Shown here: positions 13,900 through 20,997 of the stretch, piece by piece
Layout of the letters: each line of letters opens with the position of its first letter
Position numbering within the stretch: the stretch's first letter is position 1
Source of the DNA: Ferrovibrio terrae_B
GTDB taxonomy: Bacteria > Pseudomonadota > Alphaproteobacteria > Ferrovibrionales > Ferrovibrionaceae
NCBI RefSeq assembly: GCF_943371255.1
Contig: NZ_CALRUC010000043.1
Coordinates: 1 to 31,890 of the forward strand
Length of the DNA stretch: 31,890 bases
Direction of reading: 5' to 3'
Notes under the pieces: model-generated
What the model was told of the DNA's origin: nothing
Databases searched by the model: none
What the model saw: only the letters and a program-made list of their open reading frames with translations
Program-made: the position numbers and the translations under genes

Positions 13900-14904
13900 A
13901 TGACCCTCTCCCACAAGATGTTTAGCCGCAAGACATTCACCCGCGGCCTTCTGGCCGCCGCTGCGCTGCTGGCGCTGGCGCCGGTCTCGCCCGTGCTGGC
14001 GCAGGCCTATCCGAGCAAGCCGGTCCGCGTGGTGGTGCCCTTCCCCGCCGGCGGCACCACCGACATCCTGGCCCGCCATATCTCGGCCAAGCTGAGCGAG
14101 CGGCTCGGCCAGCAGTTCGTGGTCGACAACAAGGCCGGCGCCGGTGGCAATATCGGCACCGAATTCACCGCCAAGGCCGATCCCGATGGCTACACCATCA
14201 TGATGGGCACCATCGGCACCCATTCGATCAACATCAGCCTGTATTCCAAGCTGGGCTATGACCCGGTGAAGGATTTCGCCCCCGTCTCGCTGGTCGCCAT
14301 GGTGGCCAATGTGCTGGTGGTGCATCCGTCCGTGCCGGCCAAGACCGTGCAGGAATTCATCGCGCTGGCGAAGGCGCAGCCGGGCAAGCTGAATTTCGGC
14401 ACGCCGGGCAACGGCACCTCGGGCCATCTCTCGGCCGAGCTGTTCAAGACCATGACCGGCACCGACATGATCCATGTGCCCTATCGCGGTTCGGGCCCGA
14501 TGCTGACCGACCTGCTGGGCGGGAACGTGCAGTTCACCTTCGACAACCTGCCCTCGGCCCTGCCGCATATCCGCTCCGGTGCATTGCGTGCGCTGGGCGT
14601 CACCACGCCGAAGCGCTGGCCCTCGACGCCGGATATCCCGACCATCGCCGAACAGGGCCTGCCGGATTACAGCGCCACCGCCTGGTTCGCCATGTATGCC
14701 CCGGCCAAGACGCCGGCGCCGATCGTGGACAAGCTGAATGCGGAAATCGACGCGATCCTGAAGACGCCGGAGATGAAGGCGCAGTTCGACCAGCAGGGTG
14801 CCGATCCCGTCGGCGGCAAGCCGCAGGTGCTGGCCGACCTGATGAAGACCGAGATCGACAAATGGGCCAAGGCCGTGAAGGCCTCGGGCGCCAGGATCGA
14901 TTGA
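13900..14904 (+). CDS. Bug-family (tripartite tricarboxylate) periplasmic binding protein
   Basis: A 334-residue secreted binding protein. A basic start with two short KxFxR stretches is followed by a hydrophobic core (GLLAAAALLALAPV) and a likely signal-peptidase site at VLAQA near residue 35. The mature protein opens with YPSKPVRVVVPFPAGGTTD, the standard Bug signature. It also has DNKAGAGGNIG, FGTPGNGTSGHL, HVPYRGSGP and TIAEQGLP, which shape the carboxylate-binding cleft. Bug proteins bind small carboxylates and related compounds. The TctA/TctB membrane partners are not nearby, so it is an orphan, as most of this large family are. Divergence from TetR-Rieske suggests it may bind the substrate or inducer of that unit. 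Confidence 0.93.
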   Translation: MTLSHKMFSRKTFTRGLLAAAALLALAPVSPVLAQAYPSKPVRVVVPFPAGGTTDILARHISAKLSERLGQQFVVDNKAGAGGNIGTEFTAKADPDGYTIMMGTIGTHSINISLYSKLGYDPVKDFAPVSLVAMVANVLVVHPSVPAKTVQEFIALAKAQPGKLNFGTPGNGTSGHLSAELFKTMTGTDMIHVPYRGSGPMLTDLLGGNVQFTFDNLPSALPHIRSGALRALGVTTPKRWPSTPDIPTIAEQGLPDYSATAWFAMYAPAKTPAPIVDKLNAEIDAILKTPEMKAQFDQQGADPVGGKPQVLADLMKTEIDKWAKAVKASGARID

Positions 14905-14920
14905 GGAAAAATGGAATGAG

Positions 14921-15120
14921 ATCCCCGCCAAGAATCGATTCTTGGGTGGGGATGACGATTAAACATAAGTCGTCATGCCCGGCCTTGTGCCGGGCATCCA
15001 TCTGCCAGTTCCGATGCGCGGATAGTTGGGATGGACCCTCGGGACAAGCCCGAGGGTGACGACTTGTGTTGAACCCGGGGCCCTCCCTCTCCCGCTTGCG
15101 GGAGAGGGTTGGGGTGAGGG
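14921..15120. repeat. Composite island of four REP-like hairpins
   Basis: Four hairpins fill the gap between two convergent genes. 14921-14953 is a near-palindrome around AAGAATCGATTCTT flanked by ATCCCC/GGGGAT and a TGACGA tail. 14975-14997 has 9-bp arms ATGCCCGGC/GCCGGGCAT with loop CTTGT. 15035-15057 has 9-bp arms ACCCTCGGG/CCCGAGGGT with loop ACAAG and tail TGACGAC. 15085-15108 has 11-bp arms CCCTCTCCCGC/GCGGGAGAGGG with loop TT. The second and third are inverted relatives, since their loops are complementary. The last shares long identity with copies near 1.95 kb. The island may also terminate both transcripts. Confidence 0.8.
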
Positions 15121-15122
15121 TC

Positions 15123-16577
15123 TTACTTCTCGATATTCTCCGGCAGATGCCGGAACGGCAGCACCGAGAGATCGAACGCCGCCGGGCCGGGCGTGTCGAC
15201 ATCGACGATGACGGCCGCGCGATCCACGAAGGCAGCGCGGAAATGGTTCTTCGCTTTGGCGGCGATCAGCCGCGTGCCGGCCAGATTGATGCCATGCAGG
15301 CGGAAATAGGCCGGATCGATGCCGGCCTGGCAGCTGGAGGTGATGATGATCTTCACCCGGCCAGCCCGCAGCACGGCGGTATCGCCCAGATCGACCGCCA
15401 TGCCGGTCTCGAACGGGCCTTCATTGACAAAGCGGCCATCGGTGAGCGCCACCACTTCAACAGTTGCCACCACCGGCGCGCCGAAATGCGGCGCGATCCG
15501 CCCGCCGAGCTTGGCCGCAATGCGGCTGCCGATGCCGGCCGTCCTGGCCTGCTGCACCAGCGCGGGATCGTAGAGGAAGGCAAACACGGCTTCGCCATCG
15601 GCGCGCGTTTCCATCAGCTCGCGCAGCAGCCCCGTGGTGTCGCCGATGCCGCCGGACAGCGGATTGTCGCTTGGCTCGACCACGCAGACGAGGCCCGGTG
15701 TGGCCAGCGCCTGTGCCAGTCCTTGCGCTGGCGTCGGCAGGCTGGCCTGGAACTGCATGCGCCGCGCATAAAGGCTCGCCGCGACCGTATCCGCAGCGGC
15801 CTGCGCCTGCGCCGCCGTTTCGGCATAGCTGAGAATGCCGGCGCCGGCATCGGGACTGTCACCCCAGACGAAACCGCCGAACACGGTGATGTCCTTCACC
15901 CCGTCACGGCACAGCGCCCTGGCCTCGTTGACCGTGTCGGCCATCGGCCCAGCCGCGGTGCGCATGTTGAAGCTGTGCAGCAGCGCCGGGATTTTCTTCA
16001 CCGCGCCATGCCGCTTTGCATCGCCAGCGGCCAGCCGCTCCAGTTCGGCCAGCACGAGGGCGGCTGTTTTGTCCATATCGACATGCGGGTGCGTCTTGTA
16101 GCCCGAGGCGAAATCGACCAACTGCACCAGATCGGGGGAAATATTGGCATGCAGGTCGAAGCTGACGCCCAGCGGCGTGGTGCCGATGGCGGCACGCACG
16201 CGGCGGATCAGCTTCAGGTCGGCCTGCGGTTCGCTGACCGCGACCAGCGCGCCATGCAGCGAGAGATAGACGGCATCCCAGTGCTGTCCCTGCAGCCCGC
16301 GCAGCATGTCGGCGACAATGCGTTCATACAGCGCATCCTCCACCGGGCCGCCGGGCGGTGCCGAAGCGCAGCGCAGCACCTGCACGTCCCAATCGGCATG
16401 GGCGTCGATGAAAGCCGCCACGGCACCCAGCTCGGTGCCAGTGCCGCGATAGCGCGCGAGAGGACCGGCGCCTTCGAACCATTCGCGGCGCTCGAAATCG
16501 GCCAGTATGGTGGGCAGCGGGGAGAAGCTGTTGCCCTCATGCCAGAGGCGGGCAACGGCGAGGCGTTTTTTGGTCAT
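15123..16577 (-). CDS. M81-family metallopeptidase (MlrC-like)
   Basis: A 484-residue protein of the MlrC/M81 family, named after the enzyme that completes microcystin degradation. Family marks are the N-terminal ARLWHEGNSFSP (variant of HETNSFSP), SLHGALVA, the metal-site segment FDLHANISPDL (D141, H143), YKTHPHVDMDKTA (H163, H165), and a C-terminal DUF1485-type domain. Most relatives are of unknown function and occur with transport and catabolic genes, so microcystin should not be assumed. It is the last gene of a four-gene minus-strand operon, 9 bp after the P450 gene. Its stop codon directly abuts a repeat island. No signal peptide is visible, so it is probably cytoplasmic. Confidence 0.9.
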   Translation of the reverse strand: MTKKRLAVARLWHEGNSFSPLPTILADFERREWFEGAGPLARYRGTGTELGAVAAFIDAHADWDVQVLRCASAPPGGPVEDALYERIVADMLRGLQGQHWDAVYLSLHGALVAVSEPQADLKLIRRVRAAIGTTPLGVSFDLHANISPDLVQLVDFASGYKTHPHVDMDKTAALVLAELERLAAGDAKRHGAVKKIPALLHSFNMRTAAGPMADTVNEARALCRDGVKDITVFGGFVWGDSPDAGAGILSYAETAAQAQAAADTVAASLYARRMQFQASLPTPAQGLAQALATPGLVCVVEPSDNPLSGGIGDTTGLLRELMETRADGEAVFAFLYDPALVQQARTAGIGSRIAAKLGGRIAPHFGAPVVATVEVVALTDGRFVNEGPFETGMAVDLGDTAVLRAGRVKIIITSSCQAGIDPAYFRLHGINLAGTRLIAAKAKNHFRAAFVDRAAVIVDVDTPGPAAFDLSVLPFRHLPENIEK

Positions 16578-16586
16578 GACTCCGGT

Positions 16587-17843
16587 TTAGCCGAATTCAA
16601 CCGGAAAAGACAGGTAGCCGCGGAAGCGCGCGCGGCCGCCGCGCACGGCCTGGCCGCTGCTGCGGAACGCGGGGAAGCGCGCCAGCAACTGACCGATGGC
16701 AATCTGGCCTTCCAGCCGCGCCAGCGACATGCCGGCACAGGCATGGATACCGGCACCGAAGGCCAGATGGCGATTGGGCGTGCGGCCCACATCGAGGCGG
16801 TCGGGATCGGGGAACTGCGCCGGATCGCGGTTGGCGGCGCCGATGCACAATGTTACCAGCGTGCCAGGCGCAAAGGTCACGCCGCCGATCTCGGCCTGCT
16901 CCACCACGCGGCGGTTGCCCAGCTGGTTGGAGGATTCAAAGCGCAGGAATTCCTCGATGGCCGTGCGGATCAATCCGGGATCGGCGAGCAGGCGCTGCTT
17001 CTGGTCGGGCCAGTCGAGCAAGGCGGCAATGCCGTTGCCGATCAGGTTGGTGGTGGTCTCATGGCCGGCATTGAGCAGGAAGATGCAGTTCTGCACCAGC
17101 TCGGCCGCCGTCAGCCGTTCGCCGCCGTCTTCACCGGCGATCAGCGCAGCCAGCACATCGCCATAGCCATCCTCGCCGGCTTTCGACGACCAGGCGGCGA
17201 TATGCTTTTCGAGATAGGTCTCGAATTCGACAGTGGCGCGGTTTCCGCTTTCGGCCCGTTCTGGCGTCAAGACCGGCTCCAGCGCGCCGAGGATGGCGAG
17301 CGACCAGTCGCGCAGCAGGTGGCGGTCTTCATGCGGCACCGCCAGCATGTCGCCGATGATCTCGACTGGCAGGGCCGAGGCGAAATCGGCGATCACATCC
17401 ATGCCGCCCTGTTTCGCCGCGCTATCGAGCATGCGTTCGACCAGCAGCACGAAGCGGCCTTCCAGCAGCTTGAGCGCGCGGGGGGTGAAGGCCGGTGCCA
17501 GCAGACGGCGTACGCGGGTGTGCAGGGGCGGATCGTTGAACACCAGGCTGGTGGTGTGATGGCGATAGAGCGGCGTATCCGTGCCGTATTTCGGCGCGAA
17601 TTCGATCTTCTTGTCGGAGGAGAAGCTTTTATTGTCGCGATAAACCGCCTGCAGGTCGTCGTAGCGGGTCAGGAAGTAACTGCCGTCCGGCATGCGGCGT
17701 ACCGGGTCTTGCTCGCGCAGCAGATGGTAGACCGGATAGGGATTGTCGAGGAAATCCCGGTCCAGTGCGCGCAGGTCGAAGCCCGCAACCCTGTCGACGA
17801 CCTCAGGGCGTGAAGTTGCCGTCTCCGCTGTCGGATTTTGCAT
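16587..17843 (-). CDS. Cytochrome P450
   Basis: A 418-residue soluble bacterial P450. The I helix has NAGHETTTN (oxygen-activating Thr) and the K helix has the ExxR pair in EEFLRFE. The heme loop is HLAFGAGIHACAGMSLAR with ligand Cys369. Substrate-side features such as NDPPLHTRVRRLLAPAFTP are typical of class I P450s that take electrons from a ferredoxin; no ferredoxin or reductase gene is nearby. It inserts one oxygen into an unknown substrate. The start ATG lies inside the preceding DUF502 gene, with an overlap of 41 bp in another frame. No better start was seen before the conserved FLDNPYPVYHLLRE, so the overlap is probably real and suggests coupled translation. Confidence 0.95.
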   Translation of the reverse strand: MQNPTAETATSRPEVVDRVAGFDLRALDRDFLDNPYPVYHLLREQDPVRRMPDGSYFLTRYDDLQAVYRDNKSFSSDKKIEFAPKYGTDTPLYRHHTTSLVFNDPPLHTRVRRLLAPAFTPRALKLLEGRFVLLVERMLDSAAKQGGMDVIADFASALPVEIIGDMLAVPHEDRHLLRDWSLAILGALEPVLTPERAESGNRATVEFETYLEKHIAAWSSKAGEDGYGDVLAALIAGEDGGERLTAAELVQNCIFLLNAGHETTTNLIGNGIAALLDWPDQKQRLLADPGLIRTAIEEFLRFESSNQLGNRRVVEQAEIGGVTFAPGTLVTLCIGAANRDPAQFPDPDRLDVGRTPNRHLAFGAGIHACAGMSLARLEGQIAIGQLLARFPAFRSSGQAVRGGRARFRGYLSFPVEFG

Positions 17844-18591
17844 CGGGTTTTCCTCCGGCGGCCGTCTTTTGTGCGGCCGTTGTGGTCTGGGCGAGGTCCG
17901 GCGGCACGATCACGCCGCAGGAGATAATCAGCTTCATCGCCTGGTCGACGCTCATCGACAGGATCTTGATGTCGCGCCGGCGATAATAGGTCATGTAGCC
18001 GCCGGTCGGGTTCGGCGTGGTCGGCACATAGACGGTGACGAGATCCTCGCCGAGCTGCTCCGACACCTCGCCGCCCTGCACGTAGTTGGTGACGAAGGCG
18101 ATGGTCCAGGAGCCCGTCGATGGCCAGGGCACCAGCGCCACCTGGCGGAAGGAATTGCCCGACTGGCTGAACACGGTTTCGAAAATCTGCTTCAGCGCCG
18201 AATAGACGCCGCGCACGATCGGCATGCGGGCGACGATGCGCTCGCCCAGCCTGAGCAGCGTGCGCCCCATCAGGTTGGTGGCGAGGAAGCCGATCAGGGT
18301 GAGCAGCACGAAAGCCGCGATCAGTCCCAGCCCCGGAATACCGAAGGGCAGATTGTAGGACGGGATGAAGCGTTCCGGTTCGTAACCCAGCGGCACCAGG
18401 CTGCGCACGTTGCGGTCGATGGCTTCAATGGTGATGAAGACCAGATAGATGGTCAGGCCGATCGGCGCGGTGACGATGATGCCGGCGAGGAAATAGTTGC
18501 GCAGCCGGGTGAACAGGCTGAGCTTGGGCACCGGCGCCAGGATGTGCAGCTCGGTCTCGGGCGGCGGCGTGTCAGACGGTGTCTGGGTCAT
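17803..18591 (-). CDS. DUF502 inner-membrane protein
   Basis: A 262-residue DUF502 protein. The N-terminal region is soluble and proline-rich. Helix one (NYFLAGIIVTAPIGLTIYL) and helix two (GLIAAFVLLTLIGFLATNL) are followed by the family core GRTLLRLGERIVARMPIVRG, YSALKQIFETV and FVPTTPNPTGGY-like segments (here VYVPTTPNPTGGYM). The tail is Ser-, Gly- and Asp-rich. Its function is unknown. DUF502 proteins are common and usually not linked to P450s, so its place between a hydrolase (6 bp away) and a P450 (41-bp overlap) is unusual. It may serve the membrane or simply ride in the operon. Confidence 0.9.
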   Translation of the reverse strand: MTQTPSDTPPPETELHILAPVPKLSLFTRLRNYFLAGIIVTAPIGLTIYLVFITIEAIDRNVRSLVPLGYEPERFIPSYNLPFGIPGLGLIAAFVLLTLIGFLATNLMGRTLLRLGERIVARMPIVRGVYSALKQIFETVFSQSGNSFRQVALVPWPSTGSWTIAFVTNYVQGGEVSEQLGEDLVTVYVPTTPNPTGGYMTYYRRRDIKILSMSVDQAMKLIISCGVIVPPDLAQTTTAAQKTAAGGKPDAKSDSGDGNFTP

Positions 18592-18597
18592 CGGGTG

Positions 18598-19476
18598 TTA
18601 CGAGGCGAAAAAATTGCGAAGCGCGACATAGGTTTCCTCAGGCGCCTCCTCGGGCAGGAAATGCCCGCTGTTGACCGCATGGCCGCTGAGCGGCCCGCTG
18701 ACCTTGCTGCGCCAGCAGTCCATCACATCATAGGCCTTGCCCATCAGGCCCTTCGATCCCCACAGGATCAGGGTCGGGCAGACCACGCGCTTGTCTTCAT
18801 CGGCGCGGTCATGCTCCAGGTCGATGCTGGCGGCGGCACGGTAATCCTCGCAGGAGGCATGGATGGTGGCCGGGTCGCTGAAGCAGCGCAGGTATTCCTG
18901 CATCGCTTCCGGGTCGAAGCTGTGACCGGCGCCCGACCACTGGCCGGTCTTCTTGCGGAAATAGAATTCCGGATCGGCGCCGATCATGCGTTCGGGCATC
19001 GGCTCGGGCTGGATCAGGAAGAACCAGTGGTAATAACCGGTGGCGACCACCTGGTTGACGTTTTCATACAGCGTGCGGGTCGGGATGATGTCGAGTGTCG
19101 ACAGCTTTTTCACCCGGTCGGGGAAATCGAGCGCCAGGCGATGCGAGACGCGGCCGCCGCGGTCATGGCCGGCGAGGAAGAACTGATCGAAGCCGAGCGT
19201 GGCCATGACCCTGGCCTGGTCGGCCGCCATGGCGCGGAAGGAATAGCTGGAATGATCGGGCATGGTGGCCGGCTTGGAACTGTCGCCATAGCCACGCAAA
19301 TCCGGGCAGACCACGGTGAACTCTTCGGCCAGCCGGGGCGCCAGCTTGTGCCACATCGCATGGGTCTGCGGATAACCATGCAGCAGCAGCAGGGCCGGCC
19401 CCTTGCCGCCGATGCGCAGATTGATCTCGGCGCCCTCACCGGCGACACGCTTTTGCTCAAATCCCGGAAACAGCAC
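18598..19476 (-). CDS. Alpha/beta hydrolase, haloacetate (fluoroacetate) dehalogenase type
   Basis: A 292-residue alpha/beta hydrolase with every key residue of the fluoroacetate dehalogenase group. The nucleophile is D105 in AGHDRGGRV. The carboxylate-binding arginines are R106 and R109. The halide pocket has H150-W151 in YYHWFF and Y212 in CEDYRAA. The catalytic pair is D129 (STLDII) with H272 in NSGHFLPEE. Spacing from the nucleophile (+1, +4, +24, +45, +46) equals that of the characterised enzyme (D110, R111, R114, D134, H155, W156). It would cleave the carbon-halogen bond of haloacetates to give glycolate. The start is GTG with a GGGAG ribosome-binding site. It heads a four-gene operon with DUF502, P450 and M81. 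The natural substrate remains an inference. Confidence 0.88.
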   Translation of the reverse strand: MLFPGFEQKRVAGEGAEINLRIGGKGPALLLLHGYPQTHAMWHKLAPRLAEEFTVVCPDLRGYGDSSKPATMPDHSSYSFRAMAADQARVMATLGFDQFFLAGHDRGGRVSHRLALDFPDRVKKLSTLDIIPTRTLYENVNQVVATGYYHWFFLIQPEPMPERMIGADPEFYFRKKTGQWSGAGHSFDPEAMQEYLRCFSDPATIHASCEDYRAAASIDLEHDRADEDKRVVCPTLILWGSKGLMGKAYDVMDCWRSKVSGPLSGHAVNSGHFLPEEAPEETYVALRNFFAS

Positions 19477-19597
19477 GTCTCAGCTCCCTCATCCCGCTCT
19501 GGACCAGGCCAGTCTAGCAGGGGAATCAGGCGCTTGCATGCCCCGGCCGGCCGGCTAGAGTGAAGCCAAGCCGTTTTTTGGGGAAGGAATCGATTTC

Positions 19598-20356
19598 ATG
19601 CGTCTGTCGGGCAAGGTGGCAATCGTAACGGGTGGCGGGTCAGGCTTTGGCGAGGGCATCGCCAAGCGGTTTGCGGCCGAGGGCGCTGCCGTGGTGATCG
19701 GCGATCTCAATCTCGCCGCGGCCGAAAAGGTGGCCGGCGAAATCAAGGCTGCCGGGCACAAGGCGCTGGCGGTGGCCGCCGATGTCAGCCAGGCGGCGCC
19801 GATGCAGGCGCTGGTCAAGGCGGCGGTGGATACCTTCGGCGGGCTGGACATCATGGTCAACAATGCCGGCATGCCGCAGCGCAATGCCTCGCTGCTGGCC
19901 ACCGACGAGGCGACATTCGACAAGATCTTCGCCGTCAATGTGAAGAGCATCTACCTCTCGGCCATGCATGCCGTGCCGGAAATGCGCAAGCGCGGCGCCG
20001 GCTGCTTCATCAACATCGCCTCCACCGCCGGCGTGCGCCCCCGCCCCGGCCTGGTGTGGTATAATGGTTCCAAGGGCGCCGTCATCACGCTGACCAAGGC
20101 GATGGCGGTGGAACTGGCGCCGGAACAGATCCGCGTGAATGCGCTGAACCCGGTGGCCGGCCTGACACCGATGCTGAAGGAATTCATGGGCGGCACCGAG
20201 ACCGAGGAAATGAAGGCGAAATTCGTCAGCACGATTCCGATCGGCCGGTTTTCGACGCCGACCGATATCGCCAATGCCGCGCTGTATTTCGCTTCCGACG
20301 AGGCGAATTTCATCACCGGCGTCTGCATGGAGGTCGATGGCGGCCGATGCATCTGA
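19598..20356 (+). CDS. Short-chain dehydrogenase/reductase (classical SDR)
   Basis: A 252-residue classical SDR. It has the cofactor motif TGGGSGFGEGIA (residues about 10-21), DLN after strand two (acidic residue favouring NAD), NNAG near residue 89, and the catalytic Ser-Tyr-Lys set in NIASTAG and WYNGSKGA. The C-terminal FITGVCMEVDGG is typical of 3-oxoacyl-ACP reductase or glucose-dehydrogenase-like members. It oxidises an alcohol or reduces a ketone; the substrate is unknown. A strong GGGGAAGGAA site precedes the ATG. It is divergent from the dehalogenase-P450 operon and overlaps the next gene by 10 bp. Confidence 0.93.
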   Translation: MRLSGKVAIVTGGGSGFGEGIAKRFAAEGAAVVIGDLNLAAAEKVAGEIKAAGHKALAVAADVSQAAPMQALVKAAVDTFGGLDIMVNNAGMPQRNASLLATDEATFDKIFAVNVKSIYLSAMHAVPEMRKRGAGCFINIASTAGVRPRPGLVWYNGSKGAVITLTKAMAVELAPEQIRVNALNPVAGLTPMLKEFMGGTETEEMKAKFVSTIPIGRFSTPTDIANAALYFASDEANFITGVCMEVDGGRCI

Positions 20357-20892
20357 TCCGCAGGCTTTCCATCCTGTCTGCCCTGCTGCTGGCCCTGCCG
20401 GCCGTGGCGCAGACGCCGGCGCAGACCCAGATGCCGGCCCAGGCCGCACCGCAGGCCATGCCGCCGGCGCAGACCACACCGCCGACCCCGACGGTGACCG
20501 ATCCGCGCGCCGCCGCCGAACCGGACAACCAGTCGATCAAGCCGAAGACCGCGCCCAAGCCGGCAGCCAAAAGCAGCACGGCACCGCCGCGCAACCAGAC
20601 CATGGCCTTCACCCTGCCCGACCTGGTGCCGATTGCCGAGATTCCGCGCGGCAAGTCGGTGATGATCCAGGGCGTGGTGCTGTCGCCGCAGGCCAGCACC
20701 TTCGTGCTGAATGACGGCAATTCCAGCCAGGTGATCACCATCGGCCCGACCTGGCGCGACCTGACCAAGGTGAAATCCGGCGACCGCGTGCGCGTGATCG
20801 GCCAGATGGACCCCTATGGCACGCCGGTGTTCCGCGCCGGCAGCCTGCTGCTGGAAAACAACCGCATCGTCGTGGTGCCCCCAGCCAGCTAA
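20347..20892 (+). CDS. Exported proline-rich protein with an OB-fold-like domain
   Basis: In this 181-residue protein a signal peptide (RRLSILSALLLALPAVAQ) is followed by a low-complexity stretch rich in Pro, Ala, Gln and Thr (residues about 22-85). A compact beta domain at about 95-180 begins IAEIPRGKSVMIQGVVLSPQ and contains SGDRVRVIGQMDPYGTPVF, the pattern of a small OB-fold. I do not recognise the exact family; it resembles periplasmic nucleic-acid or ligand-binding OB proteins in outline only. The ATG lies within the SDR stop region (10-bp overlap), so translation is probably coupled. The location is periplasmic, perhaps tethered to the wall by the Pro-rich linker. Confidence 0.7.
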   Translation: MHLIRRLSILSALLLALPAVAQTPAQTQMPAQAAPQAMPPAQTTPPTPTVTDPRAAAEPDNQSIKPKTAPKPAAKSSTAPPRNQTMAFTLPDLVPIAEIPRGKSVMIQGVVLSPQASTFVLNDGNSSQVITIGPTWRDLTKVKSGDRVRVIGQMDPYGTPVFRAGSLLLENNRIVVVPPAS

Positions 20893-20997
20893 TGGCGGCC
20901 ATAACCCCGGGTTAAGCCCGCCGGCCAAAAAGGCAGGAGACAGCGCCGCGTCCCGGCGCAAGGATAGGCTTCGCGATTTCCCTGTCCGGAGCCTTGC

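Noticed and set aside
15066..17813. A very long open frame on the plus strand opposite the M81 and P450 genes
   Set aside because: It runs antisense to two genes with clear catalytic motifs and its translation is His-, Arg- and Gly-rich low complexity, the usual mirror of GC-rich coding DNA.
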